Positions 8,169 to 16,004 of a stretch of 64,000 nt of DNA are shown piece by piece. Both the position numbers and the translations under genes were made by a program. This stretch comes from Hirschia sp964342355 (GTDB lineage: Bacteria; Pseudomonadota; Alphaproteobacteria; Caulobacterales; Hyphomonadaceae), in NCBI GenBank assembly GCA_964342355.1, contig CAYFFG010000002.1, forward strand, positions 1 through 64,000, written 5' to 3'. Within the stretch, counting starts at the first letter, position 1. Each line of letters starts with the position of its first letter. The notes under the pieces were generated by a model, which was given only the letters and a program-made list of their open reading frames with translations, had not been told where the DNA came from and did not search any database.

Positions 8169-8616
8169 GTGAGTTCGCTTACAAGGGTCGCAAAGGAAAG
8201 CGTTCAGAACCGTTGCCGGTTACCATACCTCGTGAAGACTAAGCTGTTTCTTCAGTTTAATCCCACACCTGCGCCATTCGATTATGTTTATGCGTGTCGG
8301 CGGAATGCAAATGTCGTCGCCGCAAACGGCGAGATGGGGTCAGCACACAAAAAAGCAAAAAAAAACGAACAGAGAAATTATTATGCAATTGTTTTTATTG
8401 TTATTTTTATAAATTCACCCACAAAACACCACATGAACACCACCGGTATGACACCCGGAACATCACCCCTATCAAAACCAGGACATCACCGGGACACCAC
8501 CAGGATCTTCGCCAAACGCCGCCGCGCCCTCACTCAACCGACTTATCCTCACTTCACCTGCTCTTTATTTATGGTAATGTCCGCTAAAACCATAAAAAAT
8601 GTAGGGAGGTTTTCGG
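8169..8616 (+). other. 448-bp intergenic region with AT-rich core and ACC-rich degenerate repeats
   Basis: No convincing gene. It holds a small hairpin TCGCCG-caaa-CGGCGA just after 8310, then an A/T-rich core at about 8345-8415. Next comes a stretch at about 8428-8510 in which ACACCACC, ACACCC, ACATCACC and similar words recur roughly every 11-13 bases. A dyad TTTATGG (8568-8574)/CCATAAA (8590-8596) lies just before the ribosome binding site of the next gene. Open frames through the region have no ribosome binding site and an implausible composition. Confidence 0.5.
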
Positions 8617-9420
8617 GTGGACACAGCAAATGACAACGCCACCGCGCAGGCGCCGTCTTCGATGAAACTGCCGGATGTGGCGACCATCACGATCACGACG
8701 CCATTCGCATGGCTCTCAGACGCCTGGAACGATATGGGCAAGGCTTTATGGCCGAGCCTTTTTTACGGCGTTGTGATGGCGATCGCCTCGGCGCTTCTGG
8801 CGATCGCGACCGTGTTTTCCGGTTATTCTGACTGGATCATGGTGCTGGCTGGCGGCTTCCTGCTGGTCGCGCCAATGCTGGCCATGGGGCTTTATGAAGC
8901 TGGCCGTATGATCGAAACCGGCCACCAGCCGGGCCTGAAAGACATGCTGTTTGTCAAAGGCGCTTTTCGCCAGGACCTCTTCTATCTCGGTCTGGCGCTC
9001 CTCCTGATGTATTTCTTCTGGGGACGGATGGCTCAGCTGGTCTATGCCCTCTCCACCTTCCGCAAGCATGATGATGTGCTCCAGTTCTTTGAGTTCATGG
9101 CCTTCACCTCCGAAGGCCACATGATGGCGCTGTGGGGCACGCTTGTTGGCGGCGTGATCGCCTTTATCGCTTATGCGCTGGTGGTGATTTCCGCGCCCAT
9201 GCTTTTGGACAGGAAAACCGATGTGTTTGTCGCCACGATCACCAGCGTCCGGTCGGTCACGAAAAATTTTATCCCCATGCTGGTCTGGGCGTTTATTATC
9301 ACCGGGCTGACTATTTTAGGGATTGTCACTGGGTTTTTAGGCTTGATCATCGTGTTTCCATGGCTGGGCATGGCCTCATGGCGCGCCTACCGCACTTTGG
9401 TGCCTGAACCCGGCGGCTGA
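8617..9420 (+). CDS. DUF2189 family membrane protein
   Basis: A 267-residue polytopic inner membrane protein of the DUF2189 family, with about six hydrophobic segments. Its N-terminal part carries the family's characteristic order: soluble start, Trp-Leu-x-x-Ala-Trp-x-Asp-Met near residues 34-42, first helix pair, then APMLAMGLYEAGRMIETG. No enzymatic motif is visible and the family has no established function. The start is GTG with a strong GGGAGGT ribosome binding site 7 bases upstream, so the unusual codon is well supported. It stands alone after a 448-bp gap. Confidence 0.88.
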   Translation: MDTANDNATAQAPSSMKLPDVATITITTPFAWLSDAWNDMGKALWPSLFYGVVMAIASALLAIATVFSGYSDWIMVLAGGFLLVAPMLAMGLYEAGRMIETGHQPGLKDMLFVKGAFRQDLFYLGLALLLMYFFWGRMAQLVYALSTFRKHDDVLQFFEFMAFTSEGHMMALWGTLVGGVIAFIAYALVVISAPMLLDRKTDVFVATITSVRSVTKNFIPMLVWAFIITGLTILGIVTGFLGLIIVFPWLGMASWRAYRTLVPEPGG

Positions 9421-9515
9421 GCCAGATAGAAATGCGTTAAAATTCGTGTAAATTGGCGATCTAGCATTAAGATTGCAGCGCCTCGTCCAGATGTGCCGAT
9501 TTGGACGGGGTAGAC

Positions 9516-10043
9516 ATGCAGAACGTGGTGATTAGCGCTGGAATGGAGGGGCTTTTGTGGGGAGCCTTGATCGCAGTGGCGGCTCTGCCCGTCATCCGTC
9601 ATTTCCAGAAATGGCGTGACCGCCGTAATACGGGCGAAGCCGCCTTTGATGGCTTTTTCCAGATATTCCTCCTGACCGGCGCTGTCTTTTTCGCCATGCT
9701 GACTGCTGCCGCAATTATCTCGCCGGAAGCCTTCCCCGGCTATTCGCGCGAAGGCTTCATTATCGGTTTCGCCACCCTGACCATCATCGCCGCCGTCAGC
9801 GCGTTTGACGCTCAGACCCGCTTTGTCATGTGGGGGCCCGCTGGCGTGATTGTCGAAAAATGGGGCTCAGACGGCGAACATCATCACTGGTCAGACATTG
9901 ATGAGATCGTCTGGAACAATATGCTCCAGCTCTGGGAAGTGCGCTTTCGCGACGGGTCCAGCTTCATGCTGCACTCTGTCATGCGCGGCGCGCGCCACTT
10001 TGTCAGCGAAGCCAAACAACGCTGTCAGCTCTACATGGTCTGA
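9516..10043 (+). CDS. Hypothetical membrane protein with a PH-like tail
   Basis: A 175-residue protein. It has three hydrophobic helices at about residues 8-28, 48-70 and 83-100. A soluble tail of about 70 residues follows, alternating beta-strand patterns (FVMWGPAGVIVEKW, then HHWSDIDEIVW, then LWEVRFRDGSSFML). That strand order resembles bacterial PH-like membrane-associated domains, but this is a fold impression only. The ATG at 9516 follows GGACGGGG; a TTG five codons earlier is in frame but has no ribosome binding site. It converges on flgL, 18 bases away. The function is unknown. Confidence 0.75.
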   Translation: MQNVVISAGMEGLLWGALIAVAALPVIRHFQKWRDRRNTGEAAFDGFFQIFLLTGAVFFAMLTAAAIISPEAFPGYSREGFIIGFATLTIIAAVSAFDAQTRFVMWGPAGVIVEKWGSDGEHHHWSDIDEIVWNNMLQLWEVRFRDGSSFMLHSVMRGARHFVSEAKQRCQLYMV

Positions 10044-10061
10044 TCGCTTATCGCGGCCAGG

Positions 10062-10967
10062 TTAGAGCACGTTGACGAGCGACAGATTGCGGATCTGGGC
10101 AAAGATACTCGCCGAGGCCTGATAGGAAATCTGCGCCTGACTAAGCTCGAAAGCCACTTCGGCAAGGTCCACATCCGTGATCCGGCCGGTGCTTTCGTTC
10201 AGCGCGTTCAGCTGAGTCTCCTGGCGCTCAACGATCGTGTTGATTCTTGCCTGTGTTCGACCATTGGTCGATTCCAGTTCGATGGACTTGTTGTACGCTG
10301 AATCAAGGTCGGGCAGCAGGCCTTGCAGATAAGCGCGTTCCGTATCGTCAATGTCAGCACCATAAGGTCCGCCAGACGCTAAATCTTCCAGGACCTGGAA
10401 AAATTCCAGCGCATCTGTGTGAGCTACAGGCGCAATCTGGATCTCCTGAACCCCGTCAGGGTTTACCAATTGAGTGTTGCCATTGGTGCCAAACGCGTTG
10501 GCGGCGCCATTGGTGACAAGGTCGGCTGTGTTAGCGACTGTGACGGGTGGTGAGTCATTGGCGGTGCCGCCAAACACATATTTGCCGGCAAGATTGGTGT
10601 TGAAAATATCTTTAAGCGCATAAAACGCTTCTTCGATCTTTTCATCCACCGCGGTTCCATCGCGCAGACCCACGCCCTGAAGCACGGTGTCGCGCAGATC
10701 GGCCACGATTTCGCTTGCGCGCGACAAGGTCGATTCCTGGATGCTGAGCCGGGTCTGTAATTCGGTCGCCTGCTCTAGTCGGCCTTCAATGCGCGCAGCC
10801 ACACGACTAGATGAAACCAGCGTATGCGCCTCAGGACCATACCCTTTCAGGTCCGTGGCCTTGTTCTGGTTGCCGGTCTGCCCTGTCGCCTTAAACAGCG
10901 ATTGTTGCGCGCGCTGGATATCAAGCAGTGCGCTTTGCGTAATCTGAGCTGTTGAAACACGTGTCAT
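10062..10967 (-). CDS. flgL: Flagellar hook-filament junction protein FlgL
   Basis: A 301-residue flagellin-fold protein that caps the hook-filament junction together with FlgK. The N-terminal D0/D1 helix (residues 1-60, MTRVSTAQITQSALLDIQRAQ) and the C-terminal helix are typical of the flagellin/FlgL family. The C-terminal helix contains the ITDVDLAEVAFELSQAQISYQA motif region and ends in NLSLVNVL. The central part is Asn/Ala/Thr rich. It starts 20 bases after the end of flgK on the same strand, so the two form an operon from the sigma-54 promoter at 13495-13511. Confidence 0.95.
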   Translation of the reverse strand: MTRVSTAQITQSALLDIQRAQQSLFKATGQTGNQNKATDLKGYGPEAHTLVSSSRVAARIEGRLEQATELQTRLSIQESTLSRASEIVADLRDTVLQGVGLRDGTAVDEKIEEAFYALKDIFNTNLAGKYVFGGTANDSPPVTVANTADLVTNGAANAFGTNGNTQLVNPDGVQEIQIAPVAHTDALEFFQVLEDLASGGPYGADIDDTERAYLQGLLPDLDSAYNKSIELESTNGRTQARINTIVERQETQLNALNESTGRITDVDLAEVAFELSQAQISYQASASIFAQIRNLSLVNVL

Positions 10968-10987
10968 TTTCTATGACTCCTAAAAGA

Positions 10988-13284
10988 TCAGATCAGGTCG
11001 AGGAGCGTGTCGTAAAGCTCGCTCGCTGCTCGGATCAAACGTGACGCCGCATTGTAGGCTTGTTGATATTGGGTCAATTTTACCAATTCTTCGTCAACGT
11101 TCACGCCTTCATAACTGGCGCGGCGAAGAGAAAGCTCATCATGTATGGCCTGTGAGGACTCAACAGCCCTTTCAGCCGCAACAGCTTTGGAGCCCGCCAC
11201 ACCCGCCAGTCGCGCGCCATAATCGTTGATGGAGGTTGTCTGCGCCGCAATAGCGCCCGTCGCGCCAAAGCCGCGTACGACACTGCCAGCGTTTTCCAGA
11301 AATTGCGCGCCACGTCCGTCGCCTGGACCCAGCACATAGTCCCCCGCCACACTGCCAGCGATATCGGGTCGCGCTGTGGCAAGGTTTGAATAATCTGAAA
11401 GGATATCCGAACGGATTTCAATATTTTCCGCCCTGCGCGCCTGCGCGCCGGTTCCAAGTCCGAAGATTTGGGAAAAGGATAGTCCAGTGTCGTCGCCCAC
11501 ACCGTTTGACCGAGACGTAGTGTCTTCCGCCAGGTCGATGGATTTAACACGAGAGGAGTCGCTTGGCGTAAAACTCAACCGGCCCGTGGACGCATCAAGT
11601 GAGACCGACCCAAATCCGCTGAGTCCACCATTGATGTCGGTCAGAACATCGCCAATAGTCGCCCCACCCGTCAGTGTCACGGTTGGCTGATAGATGATTG
11701 TGCCCTCAGGCGAACGCACATCAAATGTCAGCGTTTGACCTGCCGCAAAACCAGATGTGGATGTTGATTGCAATCCGGTGTCGAAGTTAACTGGCGCCTC
11801 TTTCTGGATGATGTTGTTCAAGCCAAACGCGTGTGAGAAACCGCGGCCATTCCTGTCAGAAGGCGTGGTTTCGTCTTGGCGGATAGAGATTCCGTTTGTG
11901 CCTGTCGCGCTGACTGAAAATACCCCGTCCGCAAAGCTTGCAGATCCGTTGCCAAACTCGCCCAAAGCAGCGTTTAGAGCCGTTTCAAGGTCGCCGATTG
12001 TGCCGCCCGCAAATGCCTGCGTCGTACCCGTTGGCGAAGTAATCTGCTGGTTGTCAAAATCCAGCTCAAGCGTTTGAACAACGTTCCCTGACGTATCTAC
12101 GACTGAAAGGTGCGCAATACCTGTAAAACTGTGCGCATCAGCATGAATAAGGCCAGTATTCGTACCTGTCAGCGTCGTTGGCGCAGGNNNNNNNNNNNNN
12201 NNNNNNNNNNNNNNNNNNNNNNNNNNNNNNNNNNNNNNNNNNNNNNNNNNNNNNNNNNNNNNNNNNNNNNNNNNNNNNNNNNNNNNNGCGCATCAGCATG
12301 AATAAGGCCAGTATTCGTACCTGTCAGCGTCGTTGGCGCAGGCACGGATGTGCCATCGTTGTGCGCAGCGTTGAGGCTATCGACCACACCTGCCGCATAT
12401 TCGCCAAAAGCAGCAGATAAGTCTGCAATTTCAACATCACGGGCCTTCAAAAGTCCCTGGATTTCACCCGATTTGATGTGCTTTTCAAACGACAGGGTTG
12501 TGTCTGAGAATGGCTGTTGAATCTCAAGTGGCGAATAAGTCTGAAGCCCGGTCGCACTACCCAGCGACAAAACAGACGGCTCTTCGCCAGCCAACAAGAA
12601 ACCATTGCTGGTGCGCACATCGACGCCGCCAAGCGTGCGCGGTTCGACGCGGATGTCGATCAACTCACCCAGACGGGCCAGAAGCTGTGACTGTTCGTTT
12701 TGTGCGTAGCTGGAGTCATTGCCAGAAATCTGAGACGTCTGGATCGACTGGTTGAGGTCTGCAATCGTCACCAGAAGCGAGTTTGCTTCTTCCACTGATG
12801 AGCGCAGGCGCGCATCCGTTTCATCACGCAGTGCGGATAATTCCGTGGCCGTTTGATCTAGGACAGACACCAGGTTTTGAATAGAGGAAACCACCTCTCC
12901 CTGGCGCAGTGGCGCGGATGGGTCCAATCCCAGCGAACCAAACGCGGAGAAGACATCATCAACAGCAGAGAATACGGAACCGCCGTCGGACGGGTCACCA
13001 AAAAGCCCTTGCGCGCGATCAAGAAGTTCAGACAGAACTTCAGCAGAAGACGCAGTCGCCGCCGAGCGTATTTCTGCTGCCTGAAGATATTTGTTCGCCG
13101 CACGTGTGATATTGGCTTCAACACCGAATGCGCCATTGCGCGAAGATAATGTCGAAAACTGTGTGTCGATCCGCGAATACCCTTCAGTATTGGCGTTCGC
13201 AACGTTTGTGGACACGTTCCGCAAGGCCACCTGGTTGGCCTGTAACGAAGACAGTCCTGTGGCGAAAATCCCTGATATGCTCAT
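10988..13284 (-). CDS. flgK: Flagellar hook-filament junction protein FlgK, interrupted by an assembly gap
   Basis: The N-terminal part (13284 down to 12288) begins like the FlgK/FlgE rod-hook family (GIFATGLSSLQANQVALRN, then NVANANTEGYSR). The C-terminal part (about 12187 down to 10988) ends in the family helix VKLTQYQQAYNAASRLIRAASE. As given, 100 Ns plus a 55-bp duplicate separate them, shifting the frame by 155 bases. Removing the Ns and one copy gives 2142 bases, exactly 714 codons with stop. I checked the 11966-12187 stretch codon by codon and found no stop; it translates to FlgK-like sequence (HSFTGIAHLSVVDTSG). This is an intact gene, not a pseudogene. It is cotranscribed with flgL. 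Confidence 0.93.
12133..12187. repeat. 55-bp direct repeat, copy left of the assembly gap
   Basis: These 55 bases are identical to 12288-12342 on the other side of the N run. Both copies abut the gap exactly. The repeat lies in the middle of flgK and is explained by two contig ends that overlap by 55 bases but were not merged. Confidence 0.95.
12188..12287. other. Assembly gap of 100 Ns
   Basis: Exactly 100 N characters, the conventional placeholder length for a gap of unknown size. The identical 55-bp flanks indicate the true gap size is negative (contigs overlap) and no sequence is missing. Confidence 0.97.
12288..12342. repeat. 55-bp direct repeat, copy right of the assembly gap
   Basis: Exact duplicate of 12133-12187. 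Keeping one of the two copies restores the flgK frame. Confidence 0.95.
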
Positions 13285-13494
13285 TGGCTTCTATCCTTGC
13301 ATACAGAGCGAAAGCTCAAACGTGTCACCCGGTCAAATCTGCCTATTCTAGCGAGATTATTACCGATCTTTCTTATGCTGGATTTTCGTCAACGCACCTT
13401 AACAAGCTTTTGAATTTGCTTGCGATATTATCGCCTCGTCGTGCATTTTTGCAGACGGATGCGCCATGGAATAATCCGGCGCTGCCATTAACCA

Positions 13495-13511
13495 AGCAAG
13501 CTTGGCGCCAG
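13495..13511 (-). promoter_or_regulatory. Sigma-54 promoter for flgK-flgL
   Basis: Read on the minus strand this is CTGGCGCCAAGCTTGCT. It has the -24 GG and -12 GC dinucleotides with the required 10 bases between them, TGGC in the first element and a perfect TTGCT in the second. In Caulobacter the late hook and filament-junction genes are transcribed by sigma-54 with FlbD, and flbD lies 8 kb away here. Confidence 0.75.
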
Positions 13512-13670
13512 TTTTCAGACCGCGTGACGCAAGGCGATTTCGACCACACACCGCCCAATACTCGGCAGAAAATGCCGCCATACCCGGAAAAGCCTGACAG
13601 ATTCTGCCGACCACACCTCAAAAGTTAACGCCAATCCGCGAATTTCGGGCAAGTTTCGGCGATTTAGTTA

Positions 13671-13687
13671 CTGGCATTCTGCTTGCA
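13671..13687 (+). promoter_or_regulatory. Sigma-54 promoter for fliK-flgD-flgE
   Basis: CTGGCATTCTGCTTGCA matches the sigma-54 consensus at TGGCA and TTGCA, with exactly 10 bases between GG (13673-13674) and GC (13685-13686). Transcription would start near 13698, about 70 bases before fliK. It forms a divergent pair with the promoter at 13495-13511. Confidence 0.8.
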
Positions 13688-13768
13688 GTTTATGGTTACC
13701 GACGCACCGGTTTTACCGGGCAAGATACCAAAAAAGTGAACGTCACAACAAATCAAGGGTAAGATCAG

Positions 13769-15184
13769 GTGGTAGACGCGGTTTCTTCTATTTCAGATTC
13801 AATTGCTGCTTCTTCGTCCAAAAAGGTCAGTGGTGACGCCTCTGAATTTCTGGCTTTCCTGGGTGGTCAGTTCTCTGCAAATAGCGTTGAAGGGGCAAAA
13901 CCCAAAACCGCGGAGACTGAACTTAAACGTGAGGTTCAGGATGTGGACGGCGTATTTGCCGCCCCTACCCCAGTGTCACTTATTCCAACACACACACAGA
14001 CCGGCCAGCAAACCGCTCTTCAATCTGGAACTTCTTCCTCCGTTCTTGAGGCTGCTATTCAGCAGCAGACATCAAATCGCAATGGCCAGGCCCCAGCTGA
14101 CAACGGCGCACAGGGAGCTGATCCTGACGCCAACGCCAGTGAGCCCGACGCAGCGCTTGACCAGTTGGCGAAGAAAGCAAGCGACGCGTTGAAGGCAACC
14201 TCACAGAACCCGACAGGCGCAAACACTTCTGAAGGCGGTCAAAAGCCGCAAGCGTCTGCATCAACACAAACCACCGAACAAGCTGCTGCGAAAAACGCTC
14301 CGACTAACCCGTCATCTGCATCTGCACAATCTAATCAGGCCAGCGCGCAGGCACAGGTCCAGGCGCAGGCGCAAGCTGCTGCGGCCAGAAACGCGCAGTC
14401 AGAGGCGTTTGACGAAGCCACAGCCGATGAAGCTTCTGAACTTGAGCTTGCTGCAAATCGCAAAGCAGGCAACACAGACAATGGCGCTCAAAATGTGCGT
14501 GCTGAAAACAATCGCGCAACAGCTCAACCTGTCAGCGCCAGCGCCAATTCAAATACAACTCAACCTAATCTTGCTCAAAACCAGGCCGGTTCAAACGCAC
14601 TTTCAACCGATAGCTTTGCCTCTGATCTGGCTGTGACGGATGCGCTAGGCGACGTTGAGAGCACGGAGACGACTGCAACGACGACAACCTCAACCACGCG
14701 CACCGCAGATTTGCCACCAACTTTGCGCAACGCGTCTTCCGTCGCCCAGCAGGCTTGGTCGAACCTTATTCACCGCTCAAATGGCACGTCACAGCGCTTT
14801 GAAATTCATCTCGACCCAGCCGAACTGGGCGAAATTGATGTCTCCATTGAAATTTCAAAAGACAGCAAAGCGCGCGTTGTTTTGGCCGTCAGCAACCCCG
14901 AAGCGCTTAGCGAGCTCACTCGCAGCGCGAAATCCTTGGAAAACGCGTTAAATGATTCAGGATTCGACCTTTCAGAAGGCGGCTTATCCTTTGAATTAGC
15001 TAAGGATGGAAAAGGTTCCTTCACCTTTAGCGAAGATACTCAAAACCAGAATGAGCACGCTGGAAAATCCAGCGGCGGCAATGCCAATGCACAGACGGAT
15101 GGGCTAACTGAAACGCCCACGTCATACGCCGTTACCCCTGAATTGACAGTTTGGAACCGCGTTCGCGTGAACCTGACCGCTTAA
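13769..15184 (+). CDS. fliK: Flagellar hook-length control protein FliK
   Basis: A 471-residue protein that measures hook length and switches the export apparatus from rod/hook to filament substrates. Residues 60-310 are a low-complexity Ala/Gln/Asn/Thr-rich ruler region with Gln-Ala repeats. The C-terminal Flg_hook domain begins near residue 335 and contains the signature HLDPAELGEIDVSI. FliK ruler regions vary widely, so recognition rests on the C-terminal domain and on the flgD-flgE neighbours. The start is GTG, preceded by CAAGGG about 10 bases upstream. First gene of the sigma-54 transcript from 13671-13687. Confidence 0.93.
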   Translation: MVDAVSSISDSIAASSSKKVSGDASEFLAFLGGQFSANSVEGAKPKTAETELKREVQDVDGVFAAPTPVSLIPTHTQTGQQTALQSGTSSSVLEAAIQQQTSNRNGQAPADNGAQGADPDANASEPDAALDQLAKKASDALKATSQNPTGANTSEGGQKPQASASTQTTEQAAAKNAPTNPSSASAQSNQASAQAQVQAQAQAAAARNAQSEAFDEATADEASELELAANRKAGNTDNGAQNVRAENNRATAQPVSASANSNTTQPNLAQNQAGSNALSTDSFASDLAVTDALGDVESTETTATTTTSTTRTADLPPTLRNASSVAQQAWSNLIHRSNGTSQRFEIHLDPAELGEIDVSIEISKDSKARVVLAVSNPEALSELTRSAKSLENALNDSGFDLSEGGLSFELAKDGKGSFTFSEDTQNQNEHAGKSSGGNANAQTDGLTETPTSYAVTPELTVWNRVRVNLTA

Positions 15185-15201
15185 CGGCGCTGGAAAGCAT
15201 T

Positions 15202-15873
15202 ATGACTGACCTGATTTCATTTGTGTCGAACAGTACGACAGCTGCTGACCAACAAGCAGCGAATGACCGAGCAACACTCACAGACAACTTCGACACATTC
15301 CTGACGCTGTTAACGGCGCAAATCCAGAACCAGGACCCGCTGGAACCTCTGGATTCAGCTGAGTTCACTAATCAACTCGTGCAGTATTCAGGTGTTGAAC
15401 AACAGATCCGGACAAATGATCAGCTGGAAACGCTAATCTCATCAAATAACAATTCAACGGGCGCGGCGCTCTCCGGTTACATCGGACAGGTCGCCGAGAT
15501 TGAATCGTCAGGCGCCGGCTTCCATGGTGATCAGGTGGAATGGAGCTATCGACTGGGCGGAGACGCCGCAAGCTCGACTTTCACAATCGCCGATGAGAGC
15601 GGGACGATCATCTGGTCTGAAGAAGCCGCCACAACCACCGGCGCACACACCTTCTCCTGGGATGGCCAAACGCTGGATGGCGGAACAGCTGACCCAGACA
15701 ATGTTTACTATGCAAACCTGATCGCTTTCGACGCGAATGGTGAAACAGTTGCGTCATCAACGCGCGTCCGCGCTCGGGTGACTGGCATAGACCTGTCCTA
15801 TGGCGATCCTGCAATCACAACGACTGCGGGTATCTATGGATACGCTGATATTCTGCGCATCGCACAGAACTAG
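15202..15873 (+). CDS. flgD: Flagellar hook capping protein FlgD
   Basis: A 223-residue scaffold that caps the growing hook and directs FlgE polymerisation. The N-terminal signature is clear: FDTFLTLLTAQIQNQDPLEPLDSAEFTNQL contains the DPLxPxD...F..QL motif of the family. The Tudor/FnIII-like C-terminal half contains FSWDGQTLDGG, a common FlgD motif. The ATG at 15202 follows GGAAAG and gives the usual short N-terminus; upstream codons in frame belong to fliK overlap. It lies 17 bases after fliK in the fliK-flgD-flgE unit. Confidence 0.94.
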   Translation: MTDLISFVSNSTTAADQQAANDRATLTDNFDTFLTLLTAQIQNQDPLEPLDSAEFTNQLVQYSGVEQQIRTNDQLETLISSNNNSTGAALSGYIGQVAEIESSGAGFHGDQVEWSYRLGGDAASSTFTIADESGTIIWSEEAATTTGAHTFSWDGQTLDGGTADPDNVYYANLIAFDANGETVASSTRVRARVTGIDLSYGDPAITTTAGIYGYADILRIAQN

Positions 15874-15889
15874 AAGCAAACACACCGGT

Positions 15890-15935
15890 CCGCAAAAGCG
15901 GAACTGAGACATGGCGCAAAAGCGCTCTTCATAGC
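15890..15935 (+). other. Two small hairpins between flgD and flgE
   Basis: TCCGC-aaaa-GCGGA, followed about 15 bases later by GCGC-aaaa-GCGC, both with four-A loops, lie in the 131-base flgD-flgE spacer. Neither is followed by a U-tract. They could stabilise the 5' end of the highly translated hook mRNA or mark a processing site. Confidence 0.35.
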
Positions 15936-16004
15936 ACGCGTTGAGCAGGAAGCTCATAGAAAACGCGTTGGGAAAAGAGTGGGCGACTTAAGAGGAGAAC
16001 CGCC

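Larger units (their letters stand above)
13285..13768. other. 484-bp divergent flagellar regulatory region
   Basis: Lies between flgK (minus) and fliK (plus). It holds two divergent sigma-54 type promoters (13495-13511 minus, 13671-13687 plus) separated by about 160 bases, a natural place for FlbD and IHF binding. Open frames through it lack ribosome binding sites and family similarity. The predicted leaders are long: about 200 bases for flgK and about 70 for fliK. Confidence 0.75.

Noticed and set aside
7559..8242. 227-codon open frame in another frame of the CaCA gene
   Set aside because: Arg/His/Pro-rich out-of-frame translation of a membrane protein gene.
8169..8633. 154-codon open frame directly after the CaCA transporter
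   Set aside because: No ribosome binding site, abnormal composition, and it overlaps the well-supported start of the DUF2189 gene in another frame.
8779..8810. GCGATCGC palindromes as a dispersed repeat family
   Set aside because: Only a few copies occur, mostly inside codons for Ala-Ile-Ala, which is explained by coding.
10988..13284. flgK as a pseudogene or two separate genes
   Set aside because: The break is fully explained by the 55-bp duplicated contig ends and the N run; collapsing them gives one continuous frame.
13128..13628. 166-codon open frame antisense to flgK and running through the divergent promoters
   Set aside because: It crosses the sigma-54 promoter region, has no family similarity and no ribosome binding site.
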